A stretch of 64,000 bases of DNA from Diphasiastrum complanatum (Eukaryota > Streptophyta > Lycopodiopsida > Lycopodiales > Lycopodiaceae), in assembly GCA_029204225.1 (NCBI GenBank), contig CM055097.1, forward strand, positions 38,493,106 through 38,557,105, read 5' to 3'. Below the pieces are notes generated by a model. It did no database searches, was not told the origin of the DNA, and was given only the letters and a program-made list of their open reading frames with translations. Made by a program: the position numbers and the translations under genes. Of the stretch, positions 24,321 to 37,101 are shown piece by piece (position 1 is the stretch's first letter; every line of letters starts with the position of its first letter).

Positions 24321-24789
24321 GTTCAGGCATGTGATGTTTCAACACCATGAAAATGGGCTCGTGCATCTCTTCCAGTTGCTCTCCATTCCGTTGAGATCCC
24401 TCTCTCTCTACGATTCGATCAGTTCATTGTGTTAAGAACAATGATCCATGTTGTCATCATCATTACTTTTACTTCATTATTTCTTTTAGGAACCCCCTTT
24501 TTCCTAAGTTGTTTACGTTTTATATACAAGTTCTTGGAAAATTTGTATCTTCTCCGTTTGAGCTCAAATTTTAGTGTCATGAAAAGCAAACTTCATCGGC
24601 TCAACAAAATTGACATTGTAGAAGTCTTTTTGTACAGAGAAAAAAATTGACCCCTTTCAAAAGTCCTTTGTAAGTGTTCTAATTGAAGACCCATGCCTAT
24701 TGTCGTTGCTTAACTGCACCTTGCTAAAACTGGTTTCCATACCATTTCCAAATTCTTCCCAAAATTGCAATCCATAGTTACAAGATTTA

Positions 24790-24985
24790 GTTATTCCACA
24801 TCGACTCTAATGGATTGGCATTATGAACAAGAGGATGACGATCAGTCATACTATGATGACGGTTATGACAATGATGTGGAGGAATATTGGGATCAAGGTG
24901 ATGATTACATCGACGATTATGACCAAGGTGATGACATCGCTGATAACAATCACCCAGCTAAGTCGAGGATTATGCAAATCTTTCA
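24790..24985 (+). pseudogene. Acidic Asp/Tyr-rich frame
   Basis: A short plus-strand frame (MDWHYEQEDDDQSYYDD, then further D/Y/E-rich runs). It is similar in composition to the frames at 16495-17060 and 55840-56330, perhaps the N-terminal acidic part of a gag protein. No clear domain; function unknown. Confidence 0.3.
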
Positions 24986-25173
24986 CTGTATGCTGCTTAT
25001 AAATGCCATTGTTGTGAATTGTGTTCTTCAGCTTGTTTTCTGATTTTTTGTTCTGAATGTTTGATCTCCTGAATTTGATAGTTCCGAAGCTATATCAGCT
25101 CTCTAACAAGAGCAACAGGATTTGATACCAATGATGACTGAAAGAACAGAACGGTTCAATGCAACACAAATTT

Positions 25174-25566
25174 GGGTTGCTCTGATATCACTAATGAGGA
25201 ACCCGGATGGAATTCGATTATGTTTGTCGACTACTGCCTACTAGAACAGATTTATAATCCTCCAAAGTGTAGATAGACATTGCTGACCTACGTTTAATTG
25301 TTTAATCATTCAACAAGATAAACCAGTGTATAAATAGCTCATTACAAACAGACAACAATCAAACATCAAAGCATTCGAGACCATTCAACATGTGCATTAC
25401 AGCTACTATATTATCAATCATCTTCTTTCTTGACAACACTGTTGTGACAAATCCACACAACGCGTCAACACGAGAGATACTATGTCTCTCATGAATAATA
25501 TCAGTTTGTCTCACTTACTAGCAAACTTGTTGGATGTCGGCTTTAGCAACACTATGCTTAGCTCAT
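25174..25566 (-). repeat. Family F LTR with primer site, locus 2
   Basis: 25174-25190 reads on the minus strand TGATATCAGAGCAACCC, close to the initiator-Met primer site TGGTATCAGAGC. The adjoining 25191-25566 holds the CACACAACGCGTCAACACG block shared with locus 1 (11374-11610), consistent with a minus-strand 5' LTR. Its right edge abuts a plus-strand RT fragment. Confidence 0.55.
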
Positions 25567-25975
25567 CATTTATGTAGATGATATTATCTTGACTGGAAGT
25601 TGGATGAAACTTGTTGATGAAACAAAAAATGCACTAGGGAGTGAATTTAAGATGCAAGATCTATGTGAACTCCACTACATCTTAGGCTAGAGATATATCT
25701 ATGGCAAGATCAAACATTTATTAGTCAATCTAGATATGCTCTTTCTATGCTTAAAAAGTTTCATATGAATAATTTCAATAGTATAGATACTCCTATCTAG
25801 CATGTTGTAAAAGATTCTATTAAAGGGGATGAAAGATCCTTCAAGGACACTACCCTTTATAGGAGTCTTATTGGCTCCCTTATTTGGTCGACCATAACTA
25901 GACCGGATTTGAGTTTTAGTGTGCACAAATCAAGTCAAAAATTTGTCATTGGAAATTGGCCAAAAGGATTTTGAG
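25566..25975 (+). pseudogene. Ty1-copia RT C-terminal remnant
   Basis: Plus strand: LIIYVDDIILTGS (catalytic YVDD), EFKMQDLCELHYILG, then after a stop and frame shift ISQSRYALSMLKKF, DTTLYRSLIGSLIW and TRPDLSFSV. This is the RT-to-RNase H bridge of a copia pol. It fuses at TAGCTCATCA to the F block, so it is either an insertion or a recombination product. Confidence 0.85.
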
Positions 25976-26514
25976 ATATGTTAATTAAATGCTTTTAGAC
26001 TGATATAACTTTGAAAAGTCAAACACTAAATCTAATATGAAAATTGATCTCAATTGCCAAATATACAAATATGACCAGAATAGCAAAACTAGTCAAAATT
26101 TCTCACACTCCATGGGTTTTGGCAATCCTTTGAGCTCCTTGATCATGATGGCTTTCTTGTGTGATGCTTTTATGATCATGCACTTCCATTCTTTCATGTG
26201 TGAATGTGTATTTAGCTTAGTTTCTTGTTTTCTTTCCTTATGCATTGTGGATTAGTCTGGATTAGATTTCTTGTTTGTGGATTAGTGTAGAATCAAGCAT
26301 TGTGGATTAGTGTGGATTAGATTTCTTGTTTTTGGATTAGTGTAGAATCAAGCATTCAAGTAAACTATAGAGGCTAGAATTGTGGTTTAGATCTTGCAAA
26401 TCCTCATACATTCTAGTTTTTGATGTTCTTGGGAAGTCCAAAAATTAGGAGATGAGTGTTTTTTGATTCTTGCACTTGAAATGCTTGCTAATTAGCTTCT
26501 TGTGATTTCGTTTG

Positions 26515-26720
26515 ATACATCTTAGATTAGTTTTATTTACAAGGATCTGTTCAACCCGTTTTGCAGCAAGTAGGAGTAGGAATTTGTTAGATATTCATCC
26601 GAGTTGCAAGCTGATCCATCAATGAGCATCATGACTTGCATATTTTCAGGTAATGCGAGTACATTTCAAGAGTGAATGTTGCCCGTGTATCCTCTGACAA
26701 GCTGCATATAACTACAACAC
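26515..26720. repeat. Family F repeat, second block of locus 2
   Basis: Matches 11955-12160 (GATCTGTTCAAC, AGTAGGAATTTGTTAG, TTTCAAGAGTGAA). The interval between blocks is 345 bp at locus 1 and about 950 bp here, because the RT fragment and other DNA lie between. Confidence 0.6.
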
Positions 26721-27735
26721 GATGAGATCCATCTGCCTAAGTCGGTAATGAATCAAGAAGATTAATTCATAAGAAACCCGTGAAGCTTGGTAATAGGCAA
26801 AACTGAAACTCAACCAAGAATGTGCCAAACTGTAATAGATCCGAGGAATCAATATACCGGTAGAGAATCAGTGAACACTCCAACTATTGATCCATATAAT
26901 AATTTTAAATGACTACCATGGTTACTTTTGTTGCAAGAGTAAGCTTCATAATCTTCATTTGTTGTTTGATGAATTCTTTTGTATATCTATAAGGAAGCAA
27001 ATTATGGATATGGATTAAATACTAGATGCATAATTAAAGCAAGAGAATAAAAAATTACTACATGGATATTTGCTTTTTATTTCTTATGGACCTATTGTTT
27101 GGTATGAGCTGTAGGAAAATAATTCACAAAGCATTAATTTGATACTCATAGCCATTATAAAAGAAAACTCAATTTCATCGAAATTCCAAGTGCTTTATAA
27201 CAATAAGTTACAAGAGGTAACTTGACTAACTAATTTAGTAATATTAAAATTCACCATTGTCAGAAAGAAAGTTTTGGCCTAAGAAAAAAAAATCTAATCG
27301 GGGGCTGGGCTTTGATCTCACTAGACAGAGAGAATGATGGGATGGCACGTATGAGATTCTGCCAGCCCATGCCATCCTGAGTGTGCAACAAGTGTTGTAC
27401 TGTTGCACTTGCTTGATGGGCACCACCAATAGTTTGACACCACATTAGGGTGGTGATATTAAGAGGAGGCAACTAAATGTGCAAACAAGGCCCCACCCTC
27501 ATCTAGTGATGTAGAAAGACAAAAAAGAGTGTGGCATAATTATCTTCTTGATGGAGATTTGCTACATAGTTGGATGAAGGTGGGGCCCTCCATCCTCAGC
27601 TATAGTGAGGAATATAATAGATTGTTGCACACAATGTCACTTGATGGAGGTATGTGCAAGTACCATGATTTTGAATACAAATAAAATCAAAAGGATATGT
27701 ATTAATAGGGGACCATGGTCCCCACCACTTTAGCA
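26721..27735. other. Intergenic, nothing recognised
   Basis: AT-rich; no domain or LTR edge seen. Confidence 0.35.
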
Positions 27736-28115
27736 CAAGGTAAGATAACATTCCTCTCTCCCTTCTCTAAGAAGTGAACTTATTCCCATATTGGCACTCG
27801 TGACTGTGGTGTCATAGGTCATCGTAGTCGTATAATGGTGGAGGCTCTTTGTATGGTGGAGAGATAGAACTTCCACCAACATATCCTCCACCATTTCTAG
27901 AGAAGGGAATATTCACGATTGCTTGTGAGGTAAGATAACATACCTAACTCCCTCCTCTAGGAAGTGGACCTACCCCATGCTGGTAAAGGAGCATATTTTC
28001 CATCATGTTTGTGGTGGCAATTGTGGTGTCTCTTAACTAGACAATGGTTAAAGGTCATAGCTTGGTGGAGAGATACATCTTCCATGAACAAAGGCCCCAC
28101 TACCCTTGGATGAAG
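27736..28115 (+). repeat. Imperfect tandem duplication, about 190-208 bp unit
   Basis: GGTAAGATAACAT occurs at 27739 and 27929, each followed by a C/T-rich stretch and AGTG(A/G)AC. TGGTGGAGAGATA occurs at 27854 and 28063. The rest has diverged. Non-coding. Confidence 0.6.
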
Positions 28116-29407
28116 GTAGCATTGTGACCAATAAGTAGTTACAATGAAAAATACATTGCTCCCACATTAGCGTCCATCCTTGCCAGATACAATGCCACCT
28201 AATGTGAAAGGGAGGTTGGCCACTTGGTGTGGCATCAAGCAATCATAGAAGAATATTTCCACTTTTATGAGGCCTTGGCCCTAGAAAGATACACATCATA
28301 ATAAAGAGAATCTCCTTATATAAATAAGATGGATATAAATAATGTGATCAAAAGAAGACATGAGTGGCCCTACCTTTTCTATTTGTGATTATGGACTTCA
28401 AGTAGAATCATCATTTTATTTTCAAGTGGACACTTTTTATTTACCAATTAAGTTTGAATCATTCATTCAACTTAGATTTTGAAAGGCAATATCTAAAATT
28501 AATTCACCTTAGATCTTGAAGGGCAATATTTAAAATCAATATTAACCCTACATATTAATACTTAAGGGTGGATGTCAAAGAATTAAGTGACATTGTATAG
28601 GTAATCTAAAAATATGGTACTTCTCAAGTACACAAGTGTCAATGGCATCCAATTTTTTGGTGTCATGAATGGGACTAACTTTGTTTGAGCTTAGTAGAGG
28701 CTTAAGGGCATTGAGTTGTTATTTAAGTCATTAGATAGTAACATGGTGAGTGCATTTTAAGATGCACTTATGTATAAATAATTTTGAATGGACAGAGACC
28801 ATCTTTCAATATGTTAAAAATTCATCAACTTTTTTTGGTGGATTTTTCGGATTTTCAATATGTCAAAATTTCACACACACACTCACTCACTCAAATATGG
28901 GCTTCGTAGGCTTAGTTCTAGCACTAGATCAAACATAATGGACTTGACAGAGTGCTACGACACTAATCACATAGTAAATGCAAGTGAGAAAATAATTGGT
29001 TTCAAATTTGATCAAAACCTTGCAAGGAGGTGCACTATGAGCACATGGATTGATAAAAGAACTAGAAACTAGTTTAAATGTTTGTACAACATTGAGAAAT
29101 GTAAATAAAAAACTACAGTTTAAGCCAAACTTGTTGCTATGTTATGACTCAAATGATCTTTTAAATGCATGTTAACTATCTCTATTGTGATGTATTTTGA
29201 TGTCGTACATGAATGTAATAATGTGATACTGTGATGCTAGTTTGTTATTGTGAAGGAATAGAGATGCTGAAATTTTAGAAGTATAGCTTAGATGTCTTTT
29301 TACAATCTAGATGAATACAACATCTAGCCAAAAGTGTTGCATCTTAATTAAACTCAAAACTGATAAATGCACTACATACTTAAAATGTAGATCAATGTTT
29401 AAAAAGA
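28116..29407. other. Intergenic, nothing recognised
   Basis: AT-rich with scattered short direct repeats (for example TTCACACACACACAC near 28870). No gene seen. Confidence 0.35.
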
Positions 29408-29431
29408 AACACACACACACACACACACACA
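29408..29431 (+). repeat. (CA)n microsatellite
   Basis: About 12 CA units between A-rich and ATC sequence. Confidence 0.9.
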
Positions 29432-29724
29432 ATCTTAAAAGGCTTTTCACCTCATTTCTAAAATGAATGTCGTATATCTGCAAAACAAAGAAACAAATCT
29501 AAATCGCACACTACTCATCATGAGAGTTGTGGTCATCAACATTGGTAAATGCCACCTGTGACTAATGAGCTATGCCTATTTGCATCAACACAAACAACTA
29601 CAATAACACAAATAATGTTTTATTATATTGGCCTACTGATGATCTAACAACTACAAATAAATCAAATGGAAACAATGATGAATGAATTATGATTATGTCA
29701 CTTTGGGATGAATGCCTTCAAAAT

Positions 29725-30050
29725 TTAGTGGAAGAGTGTTGGGCATGACATGGGTTGTTGTGGATTGTAAGGGCGGTATTGTCGGTACATGAGTCTGGAT
29801 GCTACCAAAAAATGGGTTTTTAGTTGGGGGCACTCCTTGGCAGTGTGATTCTGCGAACAGATAGAACACCATATATTTTGTCTTGCTGGAAATGATTTGT
29901 CAGTAATATTTTTCATAGCGGTCTGAAAATCAGCAGTAAGTTTTTCCATATGAGTTTGTTGAGCTTTCTACCAAGTTTCCATTTGATGTAGAAGTTCTGA
30001 AGAAAGTCTCCATACCCTCTTGTCTTTTTAGATGAGTTGGATGAGAATAG
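29725..30050 (-). pseudogene. Gag-like zinc-knuckle remnant
   Basis: Minus strand: MEKLTADFQTAMKNITDKSF, a short linker, then WCSICSQNHTAKECP. C-x2-C-x3-H-x4-C is close to the retroviral-type zinc knuckle (C-x2-C-x4-H-x4-C), one residue short. A tail rich in Tyr, Gln and Pro follows. Reads as a gag C-terminus of a gypsy-like element; no neighbouring pol. Confidence 0.45.
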
Positions 30051-30244
30051 TGTTTCACAACTTGAGACTTTCTCCCAAGATGTCTATAATATAGGTGACC
30101 AATTTACTTTTAAATTTTGCCAAACCCAAAGCTGCCAAGTCCCTATGTTCCCTAGTCATATTATTGAGTTCAAATCAGCCTAAACTACTTACCAACTTCA
30201 CAATCTATGTTCTGTTAATTTTTTTGCTCCTTTACCTACTGAAC

Positions 30245-32335
30245 TCTAGATTATGCTTGTGCATTTGACTGAAAAAGAAATACAAACATGTAAGCTTGCT
30301 GCTCTAAACAAGAACTCCACCCTTGAAGCACCATTTCCTTTGACAATGTTATACGTATGATTAAGTTCGAACCTTCCTGTTACCCTTCTAAGCAAACTTG
30401 GGCTAGAGTTCGAGGACACTTTGATATTGGGTTCAATACAATGAACCTCCACCAAGCTGTATATGGAAATGGAAAAGACCTATTTTCAAATGCAAATGTG
30501 GTGATAAATGCAAAAATAATTCCTCCATCATTTGGTTCAATCATGTTATATGATTCATAATGAACAATTTGAGCAAATTAATTCTTGGGACGTCCTTACA
30601 GAATCAGGTCAACGCTTTCTTTTTATGGTTACATAAGCTTGGTAAAGATGTCGTTAAGTCACACTTAACCTTTATTTTTATATGCCAACACATGCTAGAC
30701 ACATCCATTGAGCTTGCCAAGGACCCTACTACCAAATTACTAGCAAATTGGGTGATGCCAATAACATTAACAAAAATTGAACACCTCTTGAAAAGACCAA
30801 GTTTTTCTACACTTCAGGACAAGTTTTTTAAAAACACAAATAAAAAAATGGGCTCATTCAACCTCACCAATCCAAGTTCAATCGTCTTAGGGCAAGGAAT
30901 GGAAAAAAGAAAAAAATATGCATCATACAAAGGGAAGGAAGGACAAAGTAGTGATACAAAAAATGGACTACCAGTGAAGAAGCTGAATTTTATAGGGATT
31001 GACTAATTTGCAAGATGACAAAGTTTCAAACAAAAGTATGTGCTACAATAAGGAAAAAATCCTTTTACATTTACTTTATCATAACAAGATGTTTGAGACT
31101 ATCCATGTGAAGCGAATTTATGCTCGCATTTTATTTCAACTGTTTGATATCGTTCATGAGTCCTTTGAAGGTATTATTTTTGCTTGGTCTTATACACATA
31201 ATGTCAAACGTGATTGGTATTTTCCGTTGAAGTTTTCTGTAACTTTGAAATAGAAGATCTTCCAATGTGTTGTTGCTCTACTTCTAAACGTTTCAAAGAT
31301 TTTGTTTCCAAGAAATTTGGTCATGTTGCTTCTACGGATTGTACTACAGTCAAAAGTAAATTTTTATGATAATATTTGGAAAAAGGTTTGAATCACATTG
31401 TCTTACAGCACATTAATATTAACAGTATATCTTTTGAATTATATGGTGGTTGGTTCAAACTTATGAAATTATACATCTCTACGCATTGCTAGAAGAAGAA
31501 GATGTTAACAAACATGCTAATTTGTAGAAACTTAGCCCTAGATTTTTTGAGCAGCAAAAAATGGATTCATGGGAAGACTGTATTTCCTTCCATAAAGAAT
31601 GATGCCAATAATGAACGACAGTAGATTACCAAGCACTTATACATAAATGACATACATAAAGCACAACACAATCCTTGTTTTCTATGTATTTACTTTGTGA
31701 GAAAACTTGCCTTTGAAAGACTTGCTAGCCCTCACTTTATCTCGTTGCCTGATAGTACATCCAACTTAGTATTAAACTCCTTAGAATACATAAATACTAA
31801 ACTAAATAATCTATTACCTAAAGAATTTAGTTGTTCGAATGAGCTTCCTTATTTATTGTGCACATTTAAAACACACAAAGACTCTTTTAGATGGATCACT
31901 AATGCTTATGAGTGCTGCTTTTCTAGACTCACTAGATTCCTAACGGGAGCTCTTGGTATGCTGCATCCGTTCTTTATGACACAAAAATGTATAGGAGTAT
32001 CCTAAATGTGGATACAACTTTATTTTGGCAATGCGACTTATCGATTGATTTTTATCTTGATATGTTCAAATATATATACAACATGCAAGCTACAAATATT
32101 CCTTAATGTTGTGCAAATATACCTCTTGATGGACCTAATGGTTTAAAGACTATCATGAATAAACCAATTCATTCAGCATTCAAACAAACTAAGCTTACAC
32201 AACTTAGGTATAAGTGGGTACTTGATTCTAAAGACTTCAAATAATTGTGGTCAAAGAAGCTTTCCGATGAATGCAGTACTATAGATAGGGATACTATATG
32301 CATTTGGAAATCCTTTTTGATAGATAATTGCAAAA
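30245..32335 (+). pseudogene. Decayed reverse-transcriptase-like gene, family not assigned
   Basis: Plus-strand coding character continues across about 2 kb if frames are switched several times. Readable pieces: HLTEKEIQTCKLAALNK (30270), YKKWTTSEEAEFYRD (30960), LFQLFDIVHESFEGI (31150), FCNFEIEDLPMCCC (31240), LYGGWFKLMKLYIS (31440), HKAQHNPCFLC and VRKLAFERLASPHFISLP (31700), LPYLLCTFKTHKDSFRWIT (31860), then ANIPLDGPNGL (32120). The KTHKDSFRWI...LTRFLTGAL block resembles the fingers region of RTs of the Penelope/group II-like type (K-x-H-K...R-x-I), and the IPLDGP block sits where motif A would be. It lacks copia or gypsy signatures. Many stops: a dead copy. The RT call is an inference. 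Confidence 0.45.
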
Positions 32336-32574
32336 GAAAACACTAAAATGGCCATAACTTGGTCATTATAGCTCCAAATCAAAAATCGCAGCACCTCCAA
32401 AAAGCTAAAAGAAATATCTACTGACCTAAAACAAGAAACTAAACAAGAAATGAAAACTAATTGGTCAAAATTTGAACCAAAACTTGCTAGAAATTGAAAA
32501 AAAACAAGGAAACTAAAACAAGAAACTCTACCAAATTTAACAAAAACCACCAAATCTGATGGGAAAAGGATCTA

Positions 32575-33133
32575 TTGCTCTGATACAAAAAATTGTCTTG
32601 TGTCAGCCTTAGCATTAAAACATCTAATCCATTCATGAACATCAAATTATAATAAAAATACAAGAAATCAAGAAAATAAAGAAATGTAGTAAAACTTCAC
32701 CAAATTAGGCAAAGTAAGATTCCATTATTAATTAATGGAGATCATTCGAAGGATAGGGGCCTGATTCTATAGCATGATTATAGCTCTCATGTGATTTTAG
32801 GCACATGAACCACTTTCTACATCAAGAAGGCTCTCAAAGAAAAGTTTCAAGATGTCTTAAAACTGAAAATTACAAAATGAACAATAGCCTCCAAATTTAG
32901 CACGACCTCAATTATTTATGGTAGTCATTGGTGCTTCTACTAAGTGTGGACCTTATTTGGCTAATTTGGGCCTTACAACCATTATTACAAGTCCGCTATT
33001 CACAAATTTAACAAGGTTGTTCGAGGCTCTTTATTAACAATCCTAATGACTAATTCTAGTCTAACTTAGCTCCATGGCTATATTTGGCAATTCATTAGTA
33101 AGCTCATGGACTAATTACATGCAACACATGACA
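32575..33133 (-). repeat. Family B LTR with primer site, minus strand
   Basis: LTR 32594-33133 (540 bp). Ends are TGTCTTGTG on the left and CACATGACA on the right; the family termini are TGTCATGTGC and its inverse. 32575-32587 on the minus strand reads TGTATCAGAGCAA, an altered initiator-Met primer site, so this is a 5' LTR whose interior runs leftward (32250-32574). Other copies: 57940-58489 and the split copy at 37102-37294 / 39322-39691. Confidence 0.75.
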
Positions 33134-33895
33134 TTTGAACTCATGTGCTTCCAATTAGACTATACCAAATTTTTGAAATAACACAAATTCATCATGAGAG
33201 AGGGACCCAACCTACCAACATAGCGCAGAATAAGATGAAAATGTGACGTAAAACTTAAAAATGTGTGAGGGAGGACCGAGTGGTATTGAAAGGTGAATCA
33301 TTGGGCATAGTGCAAGGTGGGATTATTCTCCAGCTGTCAAAATGAAAGCGACAACTTTCATTGAGTATAGCCCTCAACATACTTCAATTGTATAAGAATT
33401 TTGGACTAATATTTTTTGATACAATTCCTCGAATCACAATTTCATTCAAAGCAAATTGATGCAAAAAAATTGAATCTGTGCTCTACAAGTATTCAAACAG
33501 TGACACCAAAATTTTCATGGGCACATACAAGAAGCACACTGCCTAGATGCAAACAGCAAGCCAAATCATATAATCTTCTTTGATTATGAACGACAAAGAT
33601 GATTATTCTACTTGATAAAGATAATAGGATCAATGCATCATGACAAGCACATAGCATGACTTGTAATATCTTGCTATTGCTATAAGATTGTGTGATAACA
33701 TGCAAATTCTTCTCAAGTTTTGGAAGACAAATAGACCATCGAGGCCTCATTTGAGTATGTGCTTGATTGGACAGTGGAACCTAGGCTCACAGTTTCATGC
33801 TTTTATTTCCAACTTACAAACTATCAGTTTAGCTAAAGCTAGTCCATTTGATCATAGTACAATATATTTAGTACATTTCCATATCCTAGTTTGTT

Positions 33896-33933
<38 letters not shown>

Positions 33934-35161
33934 GACTAGGGTCTTCATTTTCTCAAAAACTTGGATTTTTGTTGAATATGACTTTTACGTACAAAATGAT
34001 TGAATCTAGTTCAACAAACTCAATCAATTTAGTGAGAAGCACAAGGACAATAAACATACCCAATCTGAATATGAAGTCCATGCAAACTCTTCTACTATAA
34101 TTAGTCTTCACAATTCTTCAAGGAAGCCAGCCTTGCATAAAGGTGGCTCAATGTGTTTCACACTTAGGTGAATTCAGCCAAAGATTACAATTTTAGATGA
34201 AAATTTAAAAATGTCAGACTTTTGTATAATATGTGATTTGAACTCTCCACCGTACATAATAAGAGAACAAACGATAATATCAAAACAAGAATTTCATCAA
34301 AAGACAAGTGTTCTTCAAAGTGACATTACACACCAAATTATGAGTTGCACAATAAAACATAACCTCCATCTCTAGCTGCAATAGAAACTAAATGTCTTTG
34401 CTTTGATACCAGTAGGTTTGTGACAATATGCAAATAACTCGTTTTACAGCAGAAGAGGACCATGATAGATCCCAATCTACTGCATTGTCTATGGCACACC
34501 AATAAAAAGAGCAATCGACCACTTGAAAGACGTTTCGAATGAAAACTTTTTTCCCAGAACGCCATTGCAACTTCAAATTACAAATTTTTGAGAACTTGGA
34601 AATATGTCTGCACTAGTAGGAAAAATACAATATACATCTAATATTACATACTATCTTGCAGTCGTTTCGGACAAAAATGAAGCTCATAACACATTGTCAG
34701 CCTGATAATCTTCATAAACTCATTACCTAAGTCGAAGATGCCCCAATTGTTCTCTTTTGAAAAAATGCAATTTTTTTTTAAAATAGCACAACTCATCAAA
34801 TAAGATAAAATGGCCGATTTGGTCTAGAAGAACACTTGTTCAAACAAGCACACTTCACATTAGAGAGCGGTCCTTTTTCTTGCAGAATTCATGTATGGTC
34901 TGATGACCCATTCATTCCGTGCTTCAGCCTGATCCACAATTCCCAACTTGATCTACAGAAAAGCAAAACTAACTAAGAGTATTTATAGACTACACAAAAA
35001 TGGATAAGCTCTGGTCAAAAATATGCTACTGCTTAAACATGGAAGATTAGAGAGACAAGAAGATGAGTTAATGTTCACATTATTATCCCTAATGTTGTTA
35101 TTCAAATTATTGGGCATGCCTGCGTGCTAATTCTAGGGGCCCTTATATATAGTAAAAGTCT
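33134..35161. other. Intergenic; (GA)n and a possible primer site
   Basis: No gene. A 31-bp (AG)n lies at 33897-33927. At 34396-34411 the minus strand reads TGGTATCAAAGCAAAG, the same primer type as element G, hinting at a decayed minus-strand LTR to its right, whose ends I could not define. Confidence 0.4.
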
Positions 35162-35476
35162 TGTTAGACTATAGTTAGACAAGTTCAAGATTATAGTGCT
35201 TGATTTGGAGCACAAAGTTATTGCTATAGATAGGTGTTAGTACTTTTACCATATGTAGAGACATTTATCAAGCAATGCTTTTAGATGCTTTTGCTTTTGG
35301 CATAGACCAAAGTCTATAAAAATTTAGTGCACTCTACCTCATTTGCAATCGAACATAGTTGGAGTTTCCATCACTTGTGTTCTATATCATGTATTTGGCT
35401 ATTGTCTAACAACAATAGGAATCTTGTCTTGGGTTACTTGTATGAGCAAGTCGGTTTTCTAACATGGTATCAAAGC
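35162..35476 (+). repeat. 5' LTR and primer site of element G
   Basis: LTR 35162-35464 (303 bp) starts TGTTAGACT and ends TTTCTAACA. The primer site TGGTATCAAAGC follows at once at 35465-35476. A TATAAAAAT box lies near 35316. The interior is interrupted by copia C at 35682 and resumes at 41771. No 3' LTR was found. Confidence 0.75.
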
Positions 35477-35681
35477 GTGGTTCAAAATTTGAGAGACCAA
35501 CACTCAACGAACGGAGTCAATCACAACATGCAGGTTGATCCGACCATCTTCCAAGGAGAGAAGGTGATGTTCCTAGCCAGCTCACAATTTTTGATCTTCA
35601 TCTACAAGGGTGGTAGCTTTGTGGAAGGAGATTAGGTGCTATAAGGAGAAGTTATGCTGCGTGAGGAGACTATGAAGTTTG
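35477..35681 (+). other. Leader of element G, left part
   Basis: Non-coding leader between the G primer site and the copia C insertion. GTTTG at 35677-35681 is the left target-site duplication of copia C. Confidence 0.6.
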
Positions 35682-36083
35682 TGTTAGAATCGAAGAGATT
35701 CTCTAATCGGAGTAGACCAATCTTATTAGTACTCACACAAATCATCAACCACAAGCTGAAGAAGAAGAGAGACTGCAAGAAGCTATGCTTCATAAGCTGA
35801 AAATTGAGATAACAATGGAGGTGGGCGCCCATCTACTCTTATAGAGACTGCCCACAATGAAAAGCAAAAGCTATTCTTCTACAATAGCAATTGAAATGCT
35901 AATTATGAAGTCTTAACAATAGAAATCTATGCTAGCTTGGTTAAAATAGATTTCTATACTATTCTAACAAAATTGGTACTAACTTAGGTACATATACGAA
36001 AAAAAGATATTACCTATACTAAAAATAAAAATAGGCCTTCTAGCACGCAGGCTGGCCTCTACAATTAACCATTAATTCTAGGA
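35682..36083 (-). repeat. 3' LTR of copia C
   Basis: 402 bp, pairing with 41364-41765 with scattered substitutions (for example GTAGACC against GTATACT near the left end). Such divergence could date the insertion. Confidence 0.93.
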
Positions 36084-36119
36084 CTCCCTCTTAATGGATA
36101 ATTGATTATCAATAACACC

Positions 36120-37096
36120 TAGGAGAGTCCTGAACTTTTCAAATTTTTCACGACCAAGTCTTTTTGTGAAAATATTTGCAACTTCATCATTGGTGTCACA
36201 GTAGATCAACTCTACTTCACCACTTTATAACTTTTCTCGTATGAAATGCTGCTGAACTTCAATATGCTTTGACCTGCTATGAAACACTGGATTCTTTGCA
36301 AGCTTAATACAACTCTGATTGTCACACCAAAGAATTGTAGGTTCAACTTGTTCTATATGAAGATCTTTTAGAATCCTTCGTAACCAAATTGCTTCACAAG
36401 TCGCTGATGTAGTAGCCCTATACTTTGCCTCTGTAGAAGATAAAGCAATTGTTGGTTGCTTTTTACTACTCCAAGATATAGCTCCCGTTCCAAGATTAAA
36501 TGCATATCCTGTAGTCGATCTTCTATCTTCGGCATTTCCTGCCCTAGTCAGCATCAACAAAAACCTTTTAAGTTTTATTTTTGTTCTTTTACCATAATCA
36601 ATGTCATACCTAAGTGTCCCTTTGACATAACGCAAAATCTTTTTTGCCGCTTTCCAATGACAAACTTTTGGTAAAGACATGAATTGAGTCACCATGTTCA
36701 CTGCATATGAAATGTTAAGTCGAGTAGTCGTTAGATAGATAAGACTACCTACAAGCTGCCTATAAAGTGTTTCATTCACACTTTCAGAGTTTTCTTCTTT
36801 TGTAAGCTTTACACTTTGATCATAAGGTGTAGAAAATGGACTTACAATCAAGCATGATAAACTTCTTGAGTAACTCTCTTGCATACTTTGCTTGTGATAT
36901 GAAAAGATTTTCCTTTGATATCCAAACTTCAATACCCGAACAATACTGAAGTCTCTCTAAATCTTTCATATCAAACTCCTATGAAAGATTGTTCTTTATC
37001 TTCTCTATTAGTGACTTATTTGACCCTGTGATAATAAAATCATCTACATAAAGAACAATAATGACTATGTCATCCAAATCTTTCATAATATAAAGT
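36120..37096 (-). pseudogene. Copia C RT C-terminus and RNase H
   Basis: Minus strand begins STLYIMKDLDDIV and VLYVDDFIITGSN (catalytic YVDD, about 37040). It then reads TLYRQLVGSLIYLTTT, YVKGTLRYDIDYGK, WSSKKQPTIALSSTEAKYR and FHSRSKHIEVQQHFIREKL, with VANIFTKRLG near 36180. Stops and a frame change near 36850-36960 break it. The first half of the RT is in the inverted block at 37295-39321. Confidence 0.9.
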
Positions 37097-37101
37097 GTTG
37101 A

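Noticed and set aside
30560-31006. Intact 148-residue gene at this position
   Set aside because: A neighbouring frame reads as part of the decayed RT-like gene (YKKWTTSEEAEFYRD); this frame is more likely a shadow.
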